Made by a program: the position numbers and the translations under genes
The notes under the pieces: model-generated
The model's input: only the letters and a program-made list of their open reading frames with translations
Told to the model about the DNA's origin: nothing
Databases searched by the model: none
In this document: positions 41,068-50,791 of the stretch, in pieces
How positions within the stretch are numbered: the stretch's first letter is position 1
Layout of the letters: each line of letters opens with the position of its first letter
Source of the DNA: Pseudomonas sp. FP2309
Lineage (GTDB): Bacteria; Pseudomonadota; Gammaproteobacteria; Pseudomonadales; Pseudomonadaceae
Length of the DNA: 64,000 nucleotides
Direction: 5' to 3'
Assembly (NCBI RefSeq): GCF_030687575.1
Contig: NZ_CP117439.1
Coordinates: 4,789,501 to 4,853,500 of the forward strand

Positions 41068-43134
41068 TCAAGCGTCCGGTACGGCCTGGAACGGGGCTTC
41101 TTTATCCGTGCGTTCTTTGTTGCCCCAGGCGGCGACACCGACCTTGAGCGCATAGAACAGGATGCTGAATACCACGAACAGGAACAGCGCCGTCAGCGTT
41201 GCGTTGGTGTAGGCGTTGTAGATCACGTGCTGCATCTGGTCGATGCTCTTGGCCGGCGCCAGGATCTGGCCGTTGGCCAGGGCATCGCTGTACTTCTTGG
41301 CCAGCGACAGGAAGCCGATCGCCGGGTTGGCGTCGAACAGCTTGATGAAGCCCGCCGTGGTGGTGCAGATCAGCAGCCAGACCGCCGGCAGCATGGTCAC
41401 CCAGATGTAGCGTTGGCGTTTCATTTTGATCAGCACGACCGTCGCCAGCATCAGCGCGATACCCGCCAGCATCTGGTTGGAGATACCGAACAACGGCCAC
41501 AAGGTGTTGATGCCGCCCAGCGGGTCGATCACGCCTTGGTACAGCAGGTAACCCCACATGGCCACACAACCGGCGGTGGCGATCAGGTTGGCGGTCCAGG
41601 ATTCGGTGCGTTTGAGCGCCGGCACGAAGGACCCCAGCAGGTCTTGCAGCATGAAGCGACCGGCGCGGGTGCCGGCGTCGACAGCGGTCAGGATAAACAG
41701 CGCTTCGAACAGGATCGCAAAGTGGTACCAGAACGCCATGGTGTTTTCACCCGGCAGCACACTGTGCAGGATCTGCGCGATACCGACCGCCAGGGTCGGT
41801 GCACCGCCGGCACGGGCCAGGATGGTGGTTTCACCGATGTCGTGGGCCACGGCCGACAACGCTTCAGGGGTAATTGCAAAGCCCCAGCTGCTGACGGTCT
41901 GCGCCACGGTGACCACGTCGCTGCCGACAATCGCCGCCGGGCTGTTCATGGCGAAGTACACGCCAGGCTCGATCACCGAAGCGGCGACCATCGCCATGAT
42001 GGCCACGAACGACTCCATCAGCATGCCGCCGTAACCGATGTAACGGGCGTGGCTTTCGTTGGCCAGCAACTTGGGCGTGGTGCCCGAGGAGATCAGCGCA
42101 TGGAAGCCCGACACCGCGCCGCACGCGATGGTGATGAACAGGAACGGGAACAGGCCGCCCTTCCACACCGGGCCGGTGCCGTCGATGAACTGGGTCAGCG
42201 CCGGCATTTTCAGGTCTGGCATGGTGACCAGGATGCCGATTGCCAGGGCGATGATGGTGCCGATTTTGAGGAAGGTCGACAGGTAGTCACGCGGTGCCAG
42301 GATCAGCCACACCGGCAACACCGCCGCCACGAAACCGTAGCCGATCAGCATCCAGGTAATTTGAATGCCGGTGAAGGTAAAGGCCTTGGCCCAGACCGGG
42401 TCAGCAGCGATCTGCCCGCCCAGCCAGATCGAGCCCAGCAGCAAGGCCACGCCGATGATCGAGATTTCGCCAATGCGGCCCGGGCGGATGTAGCGCATGT
42501 AGATGCCCATGAACATCGCGATCGGGATGGTCGCCATCACCGTGAAGATGCCCCATGGGCTCTCGGCCAGGGCCTTGACCACGATCAGCGCCAGCACCGC
42601 GAGGATGATGATCATGATCAGGAAGCAGCCGAACAGCGCGATGGTCCCCGGAATGCGGCCCATCTCTTCACGCACCATGTCCCCCAGGGAACGGCCGTTA
42701 CGACGGGTGGACAGGAACAGGATCATGAAGTCCTGCACCGCACCGGCAAGCACCACGCCAGCAATCAGCCAGAGTGTGCCGGGCAGGTAGCCCATTTGCG
42801 CCGCCAGTACCGGACCGACCAGCGGGCCTGCACCGGCAATCGCCGCAAAGTGGTGACCGAAAAGGATGTGTTTGTTGGTCGGCACATAGTCCAGACCGTC
42901 ATTGTTGACGACTGCGGGGGTGGCCCGCCGTGGATCGAGTTGCATCACGTTATTCGCGATGAACAGGCTGTAGTAGCGATAAGCGACCAGGTAAATGGCC
43001 ACCGCAGCGACCACAATCCACAAGGCGTTGATCGCCTCGCCGCGGCGCAAGGCCACTACGCCAAGGGCGCACGCTCCTACGATTGCCAGCACCAGCCAGG
43101 GTAGGTGGCGTAGCAGGCTATTATTATTTTTCAT
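41068..43134 (-). CDS. cstA: CstA family transporter (carbon starvation protein, pyruvate/peptide)
   Basis: A 688-residue inner-membrane protein from the ATG at 43134 (MKNNNSLLRHLPWLVLAIVGA), which fits the family better than a longer frame. About 16-18 hydrophobic segments. Conserved stretches: FGHHFAAIAGAGPLVGPVLAAQMGYLPG, AGAVQDFMILFLSTRRNGRSLGDMV and GISNQMLAGIALML. Homologues CstA and BtsT carry pyruvate (and perhaps peptides) during carbon limitation. First gene of a three-gene operon with the YbdD/YjiX-type gene and yjiA. Confidence 0.94.
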   Translation of the reverse strand: MKNNNSLLRHLPWLVLAIVGACALGVVALRRGEAINALWIVVAAVAIYLVAYRYYSLFIANNVMQLDPRRATPAVVNNDGLDYVPTNKHILFGHHFAAIAGAGPLVGPVLAAQMGYLPGTLWLIAGVVLAGAVQDFMILFLSTRRNGRSLGDMVREEMGRIPGTIALFGCFLIMIIILAVLALIVVKALAESPWGIFTVMATIPIAMFMGIYMRYIRPGRIGEISIIGVALLLGSIWLGGQIAADPVWAKAFTFTGIQITWMLIGYGFVAAVLPVWLILAPRDYLSTFLKIGTIIALAIGILVTMPDLKMPALTQFIDGTGPVWKGGLFPFLFITIACGAVSGFHALISSGTTPKLLANESHARYIGYGGMLMESFVAIMAMVAASVIEPGVYFAMNSPAAIVGSDVVTVAQTVSSWGFAITPEALSAVAHDIGETTILARAGGAPTLAVGIAQILHSVLPGENTMAFWYHFAILFEALFILTAVDAGTRAGRFMLQDLLGSFVPALKRTESWTANLIATAGCVAMWGYLLYQGVIDPLGGINTLWPLFGISNQMLAGIALMLATVVLIKMKRQRYIWVTMLPAVWLLICTTTAGFIKLFDANPAIGFLSLAKKYSDALANGQILAPAKSIDQMQHVIYNAYTNATLTALFLFVVFSILFYALKVGVAAWGNKERTDKEAPFQAVPDA

Positions 43135-43308
43135 TTTTATATTCCAGCCAGGGTGGACAGAAAGGACAGCCACCCGGAGTTTAGCGCTGTTGGCCTTAAA
43201 GACCACCCCCCTACGTTGGTCTAGAGCCTTGCAACGGCAAAAAAAGCAGAAAAAAAGGCCCAGTGATGGCGCAGGGCTACACTGCTTCTATTCACAGAGG
43301 GTTTCACC

Positions 43309-43677
43309 ATGACCGACCACCCGTCCGACCGCCGCTGTTTCCGCCGCATTGCCCTGGATGCCACCACCGAACTTCGGCAAAACGGCCACGAATGGCCGGT
43401 GCAATTGGTGGATTTGTCGCTCAAGGGCCTGGCAGTCAAACGGCCCGAGCCCTGGAAAGGCAATAAAGCATTGCCATTCGAGGTCGACATCCGCCTGGAC
43501 CCAAAGGCGCACATAAAGATGCAGGTCAAGCTGACCCACGATGACCACGGCCAATTAGGCTTTGTATGCAAGGAAATCGACCTGGACTCGATCAGTCACC
43601 TGCGGCGGCTGATCGAGCTGAACCTCGGTGATCAGGAAGAACTCGAGCGGGAACTCGGTGCGCTGCTGGACGTGTGA
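43309..43677 (+). CDS. PilZ domain protein (c-di-GMP receptor)
   Basis: A 122-residue single-domain PilZ protein. The c-di-GMP-binding motifs are present: RxxxR in DRRCFRRIAL and DxSxxG in LVDLSLKGLAV. The beta-barrel core and a C-terminal helix follow. It likely reports c-di-GMP levels to an unknown partner. Divergent from cstA and converging on the next gene (5 bp between stops). Confidence 0.93.
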   Translation: MTDHPSDRRCFRRIALDATTELRQNGHEWPVQLVDLSLKGLAVKRPEPWKGNKALPFEVDIRLDPKAHIKMQVKLTHDDHGQLGFVCKEIDLDSISHLRRLIELNLGDQEELERELGALLDV

Positions 43678-43681
43678 GCGT

Positions 43682-44407
43682 TCAGGGAAACTCGGTGCGC
43701 GCCGGGAATTCGTTTTCCATGTCCCAAAAGCCTTTTTTCTGGCGCGAGGCGCCCTGCCACTGCCCATCGACAAACCGATAAGTCTCGTAGCGGATAGCAA
43801 AATCATCCTCGCCGTCACCGTCCATGAAGCACGATACCTGCAACAGCTCATCCACCCCGCCAGCGTCTGGTGTGGCAACGGTCCAGTCGGCCTTGCCGGT
43901 GTGCGCCAGGGTCAGCGGCTCGAGTTTGCCGTCGGCGCGGGTGTAACTCAACGGCGTGAGCTGCTGCCTGGCCGGTTGTAACAGTTGCGTGGCGGGCCCG
44001 CTGTAGCTGCCCATCGGCGCAGTCTGGTCGATGCTCAAAAAATATACCGGCGCGGGTAGCCCCTTGAGCCCCGATTTGCTGAGCTTGGCCAGGGGATAAC
44101 CGAGGGCTTGCCGGGCAACCACCTCGCCCGAGGCCGACAGCAAACGCACCTGGGCGTTGAGCAGCGGGTTTTCGATGAAGTCCGTAGGGTCGTCGAACGA
44201 ATCCTCATCCAACCCACTGCCCCAACTGTCCTCGTGCAACTGGGCGCTGATGCGCTGGTCTTCAAGCACCTGCAACACGCTGCCATCGTCGGTGACCAGC
44301 TTTTGCGCCAAGCGGTAACCGGCAGGCAGCCCAGCCGATGCCACGGCGGGAAATCCGACAAAGGCGACAAACAGGGCGACCAGCCCCCAGACATTCATTC
44401 GTTGCAT
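43682..44407 (-). CDS. Secreted hypothetical protein
   Basis: About 241 residues from the ATG at 44407, with CAGGGATGGG upstream; two other ATGs nearby are possible. The signal peptide ends near AVASAGLP. The mature protein contains a DGDGEDDFAIRY stretch that resembles a calcium-binding loop. It starts after radA stops on the same strand and may be co-transcribed. No known domain; role unknown. Confidence 0.75.
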   Translation of the reverse strand: MQRMNVWGLVALFVAFVGFPAVASAGLPAGYRLAQKLVTDDGSVLQVLEDQRISAQLHEDSWGSGLDEDSFDDPTDFIENPLLNAQVRLLSASGEVVARQALGYPLAKLSKSGLKGLPAPVYFLSIDQTAPMGSYSGPATQLLQPARQQLTPLSYTRADGKLEPLTLAHTGKADWTVATPDAGGVDELLQVSCFMDGDGEDDFAIRYETYRFVDGQWQGASRQKKGFWDMENEFPARTEFP

Positions 44408-44426
44408 AGCGCCCATCCCTGAAAAA

Positions 44427-45794
44427 TTATTCAAACAGCGCATCCAGCGCCTGTTCAAGGCGCGTTACCGCAATAATCTGCAAGCCCGGCGGCGACTCTT
44501 TCGGCGCATTGCCCTTGGGCACGATCGCGCGCTTGAAGCCATGCTTGGCCGCCTCCTTAAGGCGCTCCTGGCCGCTGGGCACCGGGCGCACCTCGCCGGA
44601 CAGGCCCACCTCGCCAAACACCAGCAGGTCGTGGGGCAACGGCCGATTGCGCAGGCTGGACATCACCGCAGCCATCAACGCCAGGTCTGATGCGGTTTCC
44701 AGCACTTTGACCCCGCCCACCACGTTAAGGAACACGTCTTGGTCATGGGTGGGGATGCCACCGTGACGGTGCAGCACCGCCAGCAACATCGCCAGGCGGT
44801 TCTGATCCAGGCCGAGGGTCACCCGACGCGGGTTGGCCAGGTGGCTATCGTCCACCAGTGCCTGCACCTCGACCAGCATTGGCCGGGTGCCTTCCCACGT
44901 CGCCATCACCACACTGCCTGGGACTTCTTCCTGGGCGCGGGTCAGAAAGATCGCCGAGGGGTTGGAGACTTCCTTCAGCCCGCGGTCGGTCATGGCGAAC
45001 ACGCCCAATTCGTTCACGGCGCCGAAACGGTTCTTCACCGCCCGCAGCAACCGCAGGCGGCCGTCGGATTCGCCCTCGAAGTACAAAACGGTGTCGACCA
45101 TATGCTCCAACACCCGCGGCCCCGCCAGCGCGCCCTCTTTGGTCACGTGGCCGACCAGGAAAATCGCCGTGCCGCTCTGCTTGGCGTAGCGCACCAGCAG
45201 CGCCGCACTCTCGCGGACCTGAGACACGCCCCCCGGCGCCGATTGCAGTTGTTCGGTGAAAATCGTCTGGATCGAGTCGATCACCATGACCTTGGGCTTT
45301 TCGATACGGGCCGTGGCGATGATGCTTTCGATGCAGGTTTCGGTCATGACCCGCAATTGATCCTGGGGCAAGCCCAGGCGACGGGCGCGCATGGCCACCT
45401 GCTGCTGGGATTCTTCCCCCGTGACGTACAGCGCCGGCATGCGGCTGGCGATGCTGCACAGGGTTTGCAGCAGGATGGTCGATTTGCCAATACCCGGGTC
45501 GCCGCCGATCAGCACCACCGAGCCGTCCACCAGGCCGCCGCCGAGTACCCGGTCCAATTCTCCGGAGGCGGTGGAGAAACGCGGGACCTCCTCGACACTG
45601 ACTTCGGCCAGGGTCTTGATCTGTGCCTGCTGCCCGGTCCAGCCGGCGCGACCGGTGGGGGCTGCCGCGCCGCCGCTCTCGATCATGGTTTCGGTCAGCG
45701 TGTTCCACGCCCCGCATTCGCCGCACTGGCCGGCCCACTTGGGAAAGGTCGCGCCGCACTCGGTGCAGCCGTACATGCGCTTGGCCTTTGCCAT
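44427..45794 (-). CDS. radA: DNA repair protein RadA
   Basis: RecA-like ATPase/helicase that extends recombination branches. 455 residues: N-terminal zinc finger YGCTECGATFPKWAGQCGEC (CxxC...CxxC), Walker A GGDPGIGKST, the RadA-specific KNRFG motif in RAVKNRFGAVNELG, and a C-terminal Lon-protease-like domain that is not proteolytic. Start MAKAKRMYGCTECG is typical. Order radA next to katB and mscL is conserved in Pseudomonas. Confidence 0.97.
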   Translation of the reverse strand: MAKAKRMYGCTECGATFPKWAGQCGECGAWNTLTETMIESGGAAAPTGRAGWTGQQAQIKTLAEVSVEEVPRFSTASGELDRVLGGGLVDGSVVLIGGDPGIGKSTILLQTLCSIASRMPALYVTGEESQQQVAMRARRLGLPQDQLRVMTETCIESIIATARIEKPKVMVIDSIQTIFTEQLQSAPGGVSQVRESAALLVRYAKQSGTAIFLVGHVTKEGALAGPRVLEHMVDTVLYFEGESDGRLRLLRAVKNRFGAVNELGVFAMTDRGLKEVSNPSAIFLTRAQEEVPGSVVMATWEGTRPMLVEVQALVDDSHLANPRRVTLGLDQNRLAMLLAVLHRHGGIPTHDQDVFLNVVGGVKVLETASDLALMAAVMSSLRNRPLPHDLLVFGEVGLSGEVRPVPSGQERLKEAAKHGFKRAIVPKGNAPKESPPGLQIIAVTRLEQALDALFE

Positions 45795-45829
45795 TTGAGA
45801 ACCTCCAACCGAAAAACCGCGATGATAGC

Positions 45830-46369
45830 TCAGCGCGGCGCCGGGGTCCGGATTTCACCGCTGGCCAGGCGTGAAGCACTGTTGCCGATCGGGTCTTCGG
45901 CGTTCAGGTCGGCGCCCTTGGCTTTCAAGGCGTCAAGCAACTCGATGCGCTTGAACAGCCCGGCGTACATGGCGGCCGTCTGTCCGGCACCGTTGCGCTG
46001 GTCGGGGTTACAGTCGGTGGCCAGCAGGCGCTGGGCGATTTTCAGCTCGCCCTTGAAGATCGCGCCCATCAGCGCTGTGTTACCGCGTTTGTCCTGTACA
46101 CAGGCGTCGGCCCCTGCGCTGAGCAGGCGCTCCACGAACGGCCCCTGGCCGTGGTAAGCGGCAAGGATCAATGCGGTGTAGCCCTTGTCGTCCTGGGTAT
46201 TGAGGCTGTAACCGGACTCGATAAAGGTATTGAGCATGTCGAGGTCGCCACGGCGGGCGGCATCGAAGTAATAGTCCTGCAACTGCGCCTTGAGTGCCGC
46301 TGGCTCCGCGGCCTCGGCGTGGGCGACAAAGGCCAGCATGGCCATCAGCCAACCGATGAAAATTCGCAT
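45830..46369 (-). CDS. ankB: Periplasmic ankyrin-repeat protein AnkB
   Basis: A 179-residue protein with a signal peptide (MRIFIGWLMAMLAFVAHA) followed by about four ankyrin repeats (for example DKGYTALILAAYHGQGPFVERLL, DKRGNTALMGAIFKGELKIAQRLL). It follows katB by 55 bp on the same strand. In P. aeruginosa, AnkB is needed for full KatB activity against peroxide, and the same role is inferred here. Confidence 0.9.
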   Translation of the reverse strand: MRIFIGWLMAMLAFVAHAEAAEPAALKAQLQDYYFDAARRGDLDMLNTFIESGYSLNTQDDKGYTALILAAYHGQGPFVERLLSAGADACVQDKRGNTALMGAIFKGELKIAQRLLATDCNPDQRNGAGQTAAMYAGLFKRIELLDALKAKGADLNAEDPIGNSASRLASGEIRTPAPR

Positions 46370-46424
46370 AGGGGTCTCCTGTCAGAGGTCGACGCCCCAC
46401 AGAGCGTCGACCGGGACCAACGGT

Positions 46425-47966
46425 TCAGTCCGTCAGTTTTTCCGCCAGCGCCTTCACGCGCGCCAGATCACCCTTGGCAACCTTGGCCACGCCGGTGCCG
46501 TACTCCGGATCGGCTTTGTAGAGGAACGACAGGATGATGTGCTTGCTCTCGTCATCCGTGGTGGCCAGGGAGCCGCCAAAGTTTTCGATCAGGTCCTGGC
46601 GTTCCTTGGGGCTGTAGGAACGGTACAGATCACCGGCCTGCTTGAAGTTCTGCTCACGCTGGATCTTCGCCTGCTGGGTACTGCCCACCAGCGCCGACTG
46701 GCTGTAGCGCGCGGTTTGCGGCTCTTCGCGCGGCATCAGCCGGCTTGGCTGGTAGTTCACACCGGTGCTGGTTTTACCGCTGTTCATCGCGCCATCCTGG
46801 TTACCGTTATTGACGATGACTCGCGGGGCGTTGATCGGCAATTGCAGCGCATTGGCGCCCAGGCGGTACATCTGGGTATCGGCGTAGGAGAACACACGGC
46901 CTTGCAGCAGACGGTCTTCCGACGGTTCGATGCCCGGCACCAGGTTGGCCGGGGCCATCGCTACTTGCTCGGTTTCCTGGAAGACATTCGCCGGGTTGCG
47001 GTTGAGCACCATCTGCCCGACTTTGCGCTCGGGTACGTTTGGCCAGATCTTGGTCGCGTCCAATGGGTCGAAATCAAACTTGGCCAGGTCTTCCGGCTTG
47101 AGCACCTGTACATACAAGTCCCACTTGGGGAAGTCGCCCTTGTTGATATGGGTGACCAAGTCGTTGGTCATGTGGCTGTAGTCACGCCCCTGCACTTGGG
47201 TGACTTGCTTGGGGTCGAGGTTTTTGATGCCTTGCAGACTCTTCCAATGGAACTTGACGTAGTGCACTTCGCCCTTGGCGTTAATCAACTTGTAGGCATG
47301 TACGCCGTTGCCGTCCATTTCCCGGTAACTGGCCGGGGTACCGGCGTCGGAGTACAACTCGGTGAGCGTACGCGTGGACTCGGGAACATGGGAGAAGAAG
47401 TCAAACCGACGCGAGTCGTCATCCAGGTTAGTGCGTGGGTCCGGCTTGAAGGCGTGGACCATGTCCGGGAACTTGATGGCGTCACGAATGAAGAATGTCG
47501 GGAAGTTATTCCCGACCAAGTCCCAGTTGCCATCAGCGGTGTAGAACTTGGTGGCGAAGCCCCGCGGGTCGCGCAGTGTTTCCGGGGAATGGTTGCCGTG
47601 GACCACGGCCGAGAAGCGCACGAAGACCGGCGTGGTTTCACCCGCGGCAAACACTTTGGCCTTGGTCAGGTCGCTGAGGTTATCGGTGACCGTGAAGGTA
47701 CCGTGGGCGCCGGTGCCACGGGCGTGTACCACGCGCTCCGGGATGCGTTCGCGGTCAAAGCGTTGCAGTTTCTGGATCAACTGCACGTCTTGCAGCAACA
47801 CCGGGCCGTTGGCGCCGGCGGTCTGCGAGTTCTGGTTGTCACCTACCGCAGCGCCGTTATCGCGAGTCAGGTTGGCGGCCTGCACCGAAACGGACAGGAG
47901 GCTGGCCGTCGCCATGACCAGCGCATATCGCGCCAGCACCGGGCGGCCGTTCATTGGAGTCTTCAT
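46425..47966 (-). CDS. katB: Periplasmic catalase KatB
   Basis: Monofunctional haem catalase, 513 residues from the ATG at 47966 (a TTG precedes it). Signal peptide at 1-31 (ALVMATASLLSVSVQA) indicates export, as known for KatB. The haem site shows RFSAVVHGNHSPETLRDPRG with the catalytic His, and the proximal Tyr in RVFSYADTQMYRLG. Forms an operon with ankB. OxyR control is expected from known homologues, but I could not identify a convincing OxyR box upstream. Confidence 0.95.
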   Translation of the reverse strand: MKTPMNGRPVLARYALVMATASLLSVSVQAANLTRDNGAAVGDNQNSQTAGANGPVLLQDVQLIQKLQRFDRERIPERVVHARGTGAHGTFTVTDNLSDLTKAKVFAAGETTPVFVRFSAVVHGNHSPETLRDPRGFATKFYTADGNWDLVGNNFPTFFIRDAIKFPDMVHAFKPDPRTNLDDDSRRFDFFSHVPESTRTLTELYSDAGTPASYREMDGNGVHAYKLINAKGEVHYVKFHWKSLQGIKNLDPKQVTQVQGRDYSHMTNDLVTHINKGDFPKWDLYVQVLKPEDLAKFDFDPLDATKIWPNVPERKVGQMVLNRNPANVFQETEQVAMAPANLVPGIEPSEDRLLQGRVFSYADTQMYRLGANALQLPINAPRVIVNNGNQDGAMNSGKTSTGVNYQPSRLMPREEPQTARYSQSALVGSTQQAKIQREQNFKQAGDLYRSYSPKERQDLIENFGGSLATTDDESKHIILSFLYKADPEYGTGVAKVAKGDLARVKALAEKLTD

Positions 47967-48253
47967 CAAGGTGTCCTCTGGTTTTTTTAGTGCACATTCA
48001 GTTGTGCTTGCCAGAGGCTAGTGACCCACGGGTCAGAAGATAAATAGAAAAAGCCCACCGGGGCGATTAGGAAATTGATGTGGTAAACCACTGAAATGGC
48101 GCGTATTTCGCGCGCGATTGGTGGCACTTTGCAAACTATTTGCGTTTTAATGTGTCGATTAAAACTAACAGTGTTAATGGTTGTGTCCGGCAGGCCCGCT
48201 ATGACTGACTTACACTGAGTCCCACCCTTCTCATCTGTAACAAGGAATAACCT

Positions 48254-48670
48254 ATGAGCGTGATCAGTGAGTTCAAGGCCTTCGCGGTCAAAGGTAATGT
48301 GGTCGATATGGCCGTCGGTATCATCATCGGCGCAGCCTTCGGCAAGATTGTTTCCTCGTTCGTAGGCGACGTGGTGATGCCGCCCATTGGGCTGTTGATC
48401 GGTGGGGTCGACTTCGCTGACCTGGCCATAACGCTCAAGGCGGCGCAAGGCGATGTGCCTGCCGTGGTCTTGGCCTACGGCAAGTTCATCCAGAGCGTGA
48501 TTGATTTTGTGATCGTCGCATTTGCGATCTTCATGGGTGTGAAGGCCATCAACCGTCTCAAGCGCCAAGAAGCCGCGGCCCCAAGCCTGCCGCCAACGCC
48601 GAGCAAGGAAGAAGTGTTACTGGGCGAGATCCGCGATCTGCTCAAGGCACAGAACGACAAACCGCTCTAA
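48254..48670 (+). CDS. mscL: Large-conductance mechanosensitive channel MscL
   Basis: A 138-residue homopentameric channel that opens under membrane tension in osmotic down-shock. TM1 at about 15-45 with the pore motif [23 protein letters not shown]2 at about 75-100, and a C-terminal helix bundle ([14 protein letters not shown]). Typical length. Terminates at the strong hairpin at 48687-48717. Confidence 0.97.
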   Translation: MSVISEFKAFAVKGNVVDMAVGIIIGAAFGKIVSSFVGDVVMPPIGLLIGGVDFADLAITLKAAQGDVPAVVLAYGKFIQSVIDFVIVAFAIFMGVKAINRLKRQEAAAPSLPPTPSKEEVLLGEIRDLLKAQNDKPL

Positions 48671-48686
48671 GCGGAATCGGTTTGAA

Positions 48687-48719
48687 AAGAAGGCGCCTGT
48701 GGTTGAGGCGCCTTCTTTA
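48687..48719. terminator. Terminator shared by mscL and fpr
   Basis: A perfect 11-bp stem AAGAAGGCGCC (48687-48697) / GGCGCCTTCTT (48707-48717) lies in the 50 bp between convergent mscL and fpr. Confidence 0.88.
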
Positions 48720-49496
48720 TTACCAGTAGTTTTCCACCGCGACCTGCCCCGGACGTCGGCTCAGGCTCAGTTGCATGTCACGCTGCTTGAGCAATTGGCG
48801 GGTGTCATCGACCATTTGCGGGTTGCCGCAAATCAGTACGCGGGAATGTTCCGGGGTCAGCTCGATGCCAGCCGCGCGCTCCAGCTCGCCATTTTCAATC
48901 AACGTGGTGATACGTCCGTTCAATGCACCGGGGTGTGTCTCGCGGGTGACGATGGGGATGTAAGTGAGTTTATGTGCGTATTCGGCCAAATACTCACGCG
49001 CCCCCAGCTCGTTGATCAGCGACTGGTACGCCAACTCCCGGGCCTCGCGGGCGCTGTACACCAGGACAATGCGCTCGAATTTTTCCCAGACCTCAAAGTC
49101 CTGCAGGATCGATAGAAACGGCGCGACTCCGGTGCCGGTACCCAGCATCCACAAATCGCGGCCGTCGACAAATCGATTCAGGGTCAAAAAGCCTGTGGCC
49201 TGGCGCTCTACCATCAACGTGTCGCCGACCCGCAGGCGACTCAGCTCACTGGTGAACTCGCCACCTGGAACGACGATCGAGAAGAAATCCAAGTGTTCGT
49301 CAAAGGGTGACGACACCACCGAATAGGCACGCCATACGGTACTGCCGTCGGCCTTGGTCACACCCAGGCGCACGAACTGGCCGGCGGTAAACCGGAAACC
49401 CGGATCACGGGTAGTACGCAGGGTAAACAGGCTGGGGGTCAGCGATTGCACATCAAGCAATGTCTGGCGGGTGAATTTTTCAGCACTGGCCGTCAT
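48720..49496 (-). CDS. fpr: Ferredoxin/flavodoxin-NADP+ reductase Fpr
   Basis: FAD enzyme linking NADPH with ferredoxin or flavodoxin. 258 residues from the ATG at 49496 (MTASAEKFTRQTLLDVQSLT); a longer frame upstream does not fit the family. FAD-binding RAYSVVSSPFD and the NADP-binding MLGTGTGVAPFLSIL are present, and it ends VAVENYW, the FprA-type aromatic terminus. The mscL-fpr-luxR-rlmG order is conserved in P. putida. In that species fpr is controlled by the LysR regulator FinR, which is not adjacent here. Confidence 0.95.
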   Translation of the reverse strand: MTASAEKFTRQTLLDVQSLTPSLFTLRTTRDPGFRFTAGQFVRLGVTKADGSTVWRAYSVVSSPFDEHLDFFSIVVPGGEFTSELSRLRVGDTLMVERQATGFLTLNRFVDGRDLWMLGTGTGVAPFLSILQDFEVWEKFERIVLVYSAREARELAYQSLINELGAREYLAEYAHKLTYIPIVTRETHPGALNGRITTLIENGELERAAGIELTPEHSRVLICGNPQMVDDTRQLLKQRDMQLSLSRRPGQVAVENYW

Positions 49497-49956
49497 GGGG
49501 AACTCCGTTTTGCACAGGGCCCTAGTGTCCCTCAAAGCAGCACGCGCTAACACCGATGATTTGTACCGGCATTGCCGCTCCACAACTCGCCAGCACACTA
49601 CCTCCCGAAAAAACCACTAAGTTGCTGAGGTTATTCCGCTAAAACTTACGGCTTCAACTGAACTAATTATTTCGCTATTAGACTTGGACAAATCCAATTT
49701 AAAAATGCGAACTCACGGCCAATGCTGGTAATTTGATATCACCCCCAAGCTTTTAAAATAGATAATTTTTCAACTTGGTATCAATATTTTTTATACAAAT
49801 GCACGCCCCCTTGTACAAGTTAGGAAAATTCAAATACTTCATCGTTATTACGATTTTTTTCCTACAAAAAACATCCGCTGTCCTACACTATTTTTCGTGC
49901 CGCGTTGGGATTCAGGACGTACCCAAGGCACGCAAAATACCCATGGAGAGTTACCG
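49497..49956. other. AT-rich intergenic space upstream of fpr and ppoR
   Basis: About 460 bp without a credible gene. The part 49640-49900 is notably AT-rich. It must hold the divergent promoters of fpr and the LuxR gene. I see no clear lux box (about 20-bp dyad) and no sRNA with an obvious terminator. Confidence 0.5.
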
Positions 49957-50667
49957 ATGGTCAACTGGCGCAACACGAGACTCCCGAAACTGGAAGACCA
50001 GGACCAAGTCACAGAAGTTTTTGAAATGGTTATCAACGAGACACATGCGCTCGGCTTCCAATTCTGTTCATTCACGATGAGTACTCAACAACCCCTAAAC
50101 CCCGCTCCACTGTTTGAAAGAAACAACTATCCCGCTCAATGGAACCATCTGTACAAACAAGCACGTTTTTCAGAGGTCGACCCCGTAATTGCCCACTGTC
50201 AGCGTTCGGTACTGCCTTTCGTCTGGCAGGAAACGGCGTTTAGCGACGCGCCGCATTTATGGGCGCTGGCCAAATCCCACGGTGTACACGTGGGATGGCC
50301 GCAACCGTTGCATGGCCCCAAAGGCACATTCAGCATGCTGACGCTGGGCCGAAGCACCGATGAGATCAGCCCGGAGGAGCTTTACGAAAAAGCCGGTAAT
50401 GCCTTGTGGCTCTGCCACGCCATGCACACGGTGGTCGCGCATAAATATGCGAATGAGCCGGTGGCAAAAACCAGCAGCAATTTAACGCCACGTGAGATCG
50501 AAGTGCTGCGCTGGTCAGCGATGGGAAAGACTGCAGGCGAGATCGCCAAGATCCTGTGCCTGTCTGAACGTACCGTCGGTTTTCACAACTGCAGTTCGAT
50601 GCGCAAATTGGGCGTCAATAATAAGATTGCCGCCGTGATGGTGGCAGCGAAAGCCGGGTTTCTGTAA
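49957..50667 (+). CDS. ppoR: LuxR-type AHL-receptor solo (PpoR-like)
   Basis: A 236-residue regulator from the ATG at 49957, behind GGAGAG. The autoinducer-binding domain (about 15-165) keeps all six pocket residues of true AHL receptors: W62, Y66, D75, P76, W90 and G113. The HTH_LUXR domain at about 172-236 has LTPREIEVLRWSAMGKTAGEIAKILCLSERTVGFH. No luxI is nearby, so it is an unpaired receptor. Gene neighbourhood (mscL, fpr, rlmG, cioAB) matches P. putida ppoR, a solo that binds 3-oxo-C6-HSL. Symbol assigned by position and motifs. Confidence 0.87.
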   Translation: MVNWRNTRLPKLEDQDQVTEVFEMVINETHALGFQFCSFTMSTQQPLNPAPLFERNNYPAQWNHLYKQARFSEVDPVIAHCQRSVLPFVWQETAFSDAPHLWALAKSHGVHVGWPQPLHGPKGTFSMLTLGRSTDEISPEELYEKAGNALWLCHAMHTVVAHKYANEPVAKTSSNLTPREIEVLRWSAMGKTAGEIAKILCLSERTVGFHNCSSMRKLGVNNKIAAVMVAAKAGFL

Positions 50668-50791
50668 AGACCCTATGTAATCCTTGCGGAAAAAACGTAA
50701 CATTCGCGACCAGTTCCGGGTGATGGCGCAGCGTGCAGCTTAGCGTCGCGGTTCACCTGGATGGTTCGATTACCCAGAGTTTTCTCCCGCC

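Noticed and set aside
40798..43104. 768-codon open frame on the plus strand opposite cstA
   Set aside because: Rich in Gln, His, Arg and Asp with no hydrophobic core, which is the signature of reading a membrane-protein gene backwards.
47967..48253. OxyR site before katB
   Set aside because: Expected from homologues, but I could not match the spaced ATAG/CTAT pattern by eye.
49497..49956. A lux box or small RNA in the fpr-ppoR gap
   Set aside because: No convincing 18-20 bp dyad or terminator was found; the region is simply AT-rich.
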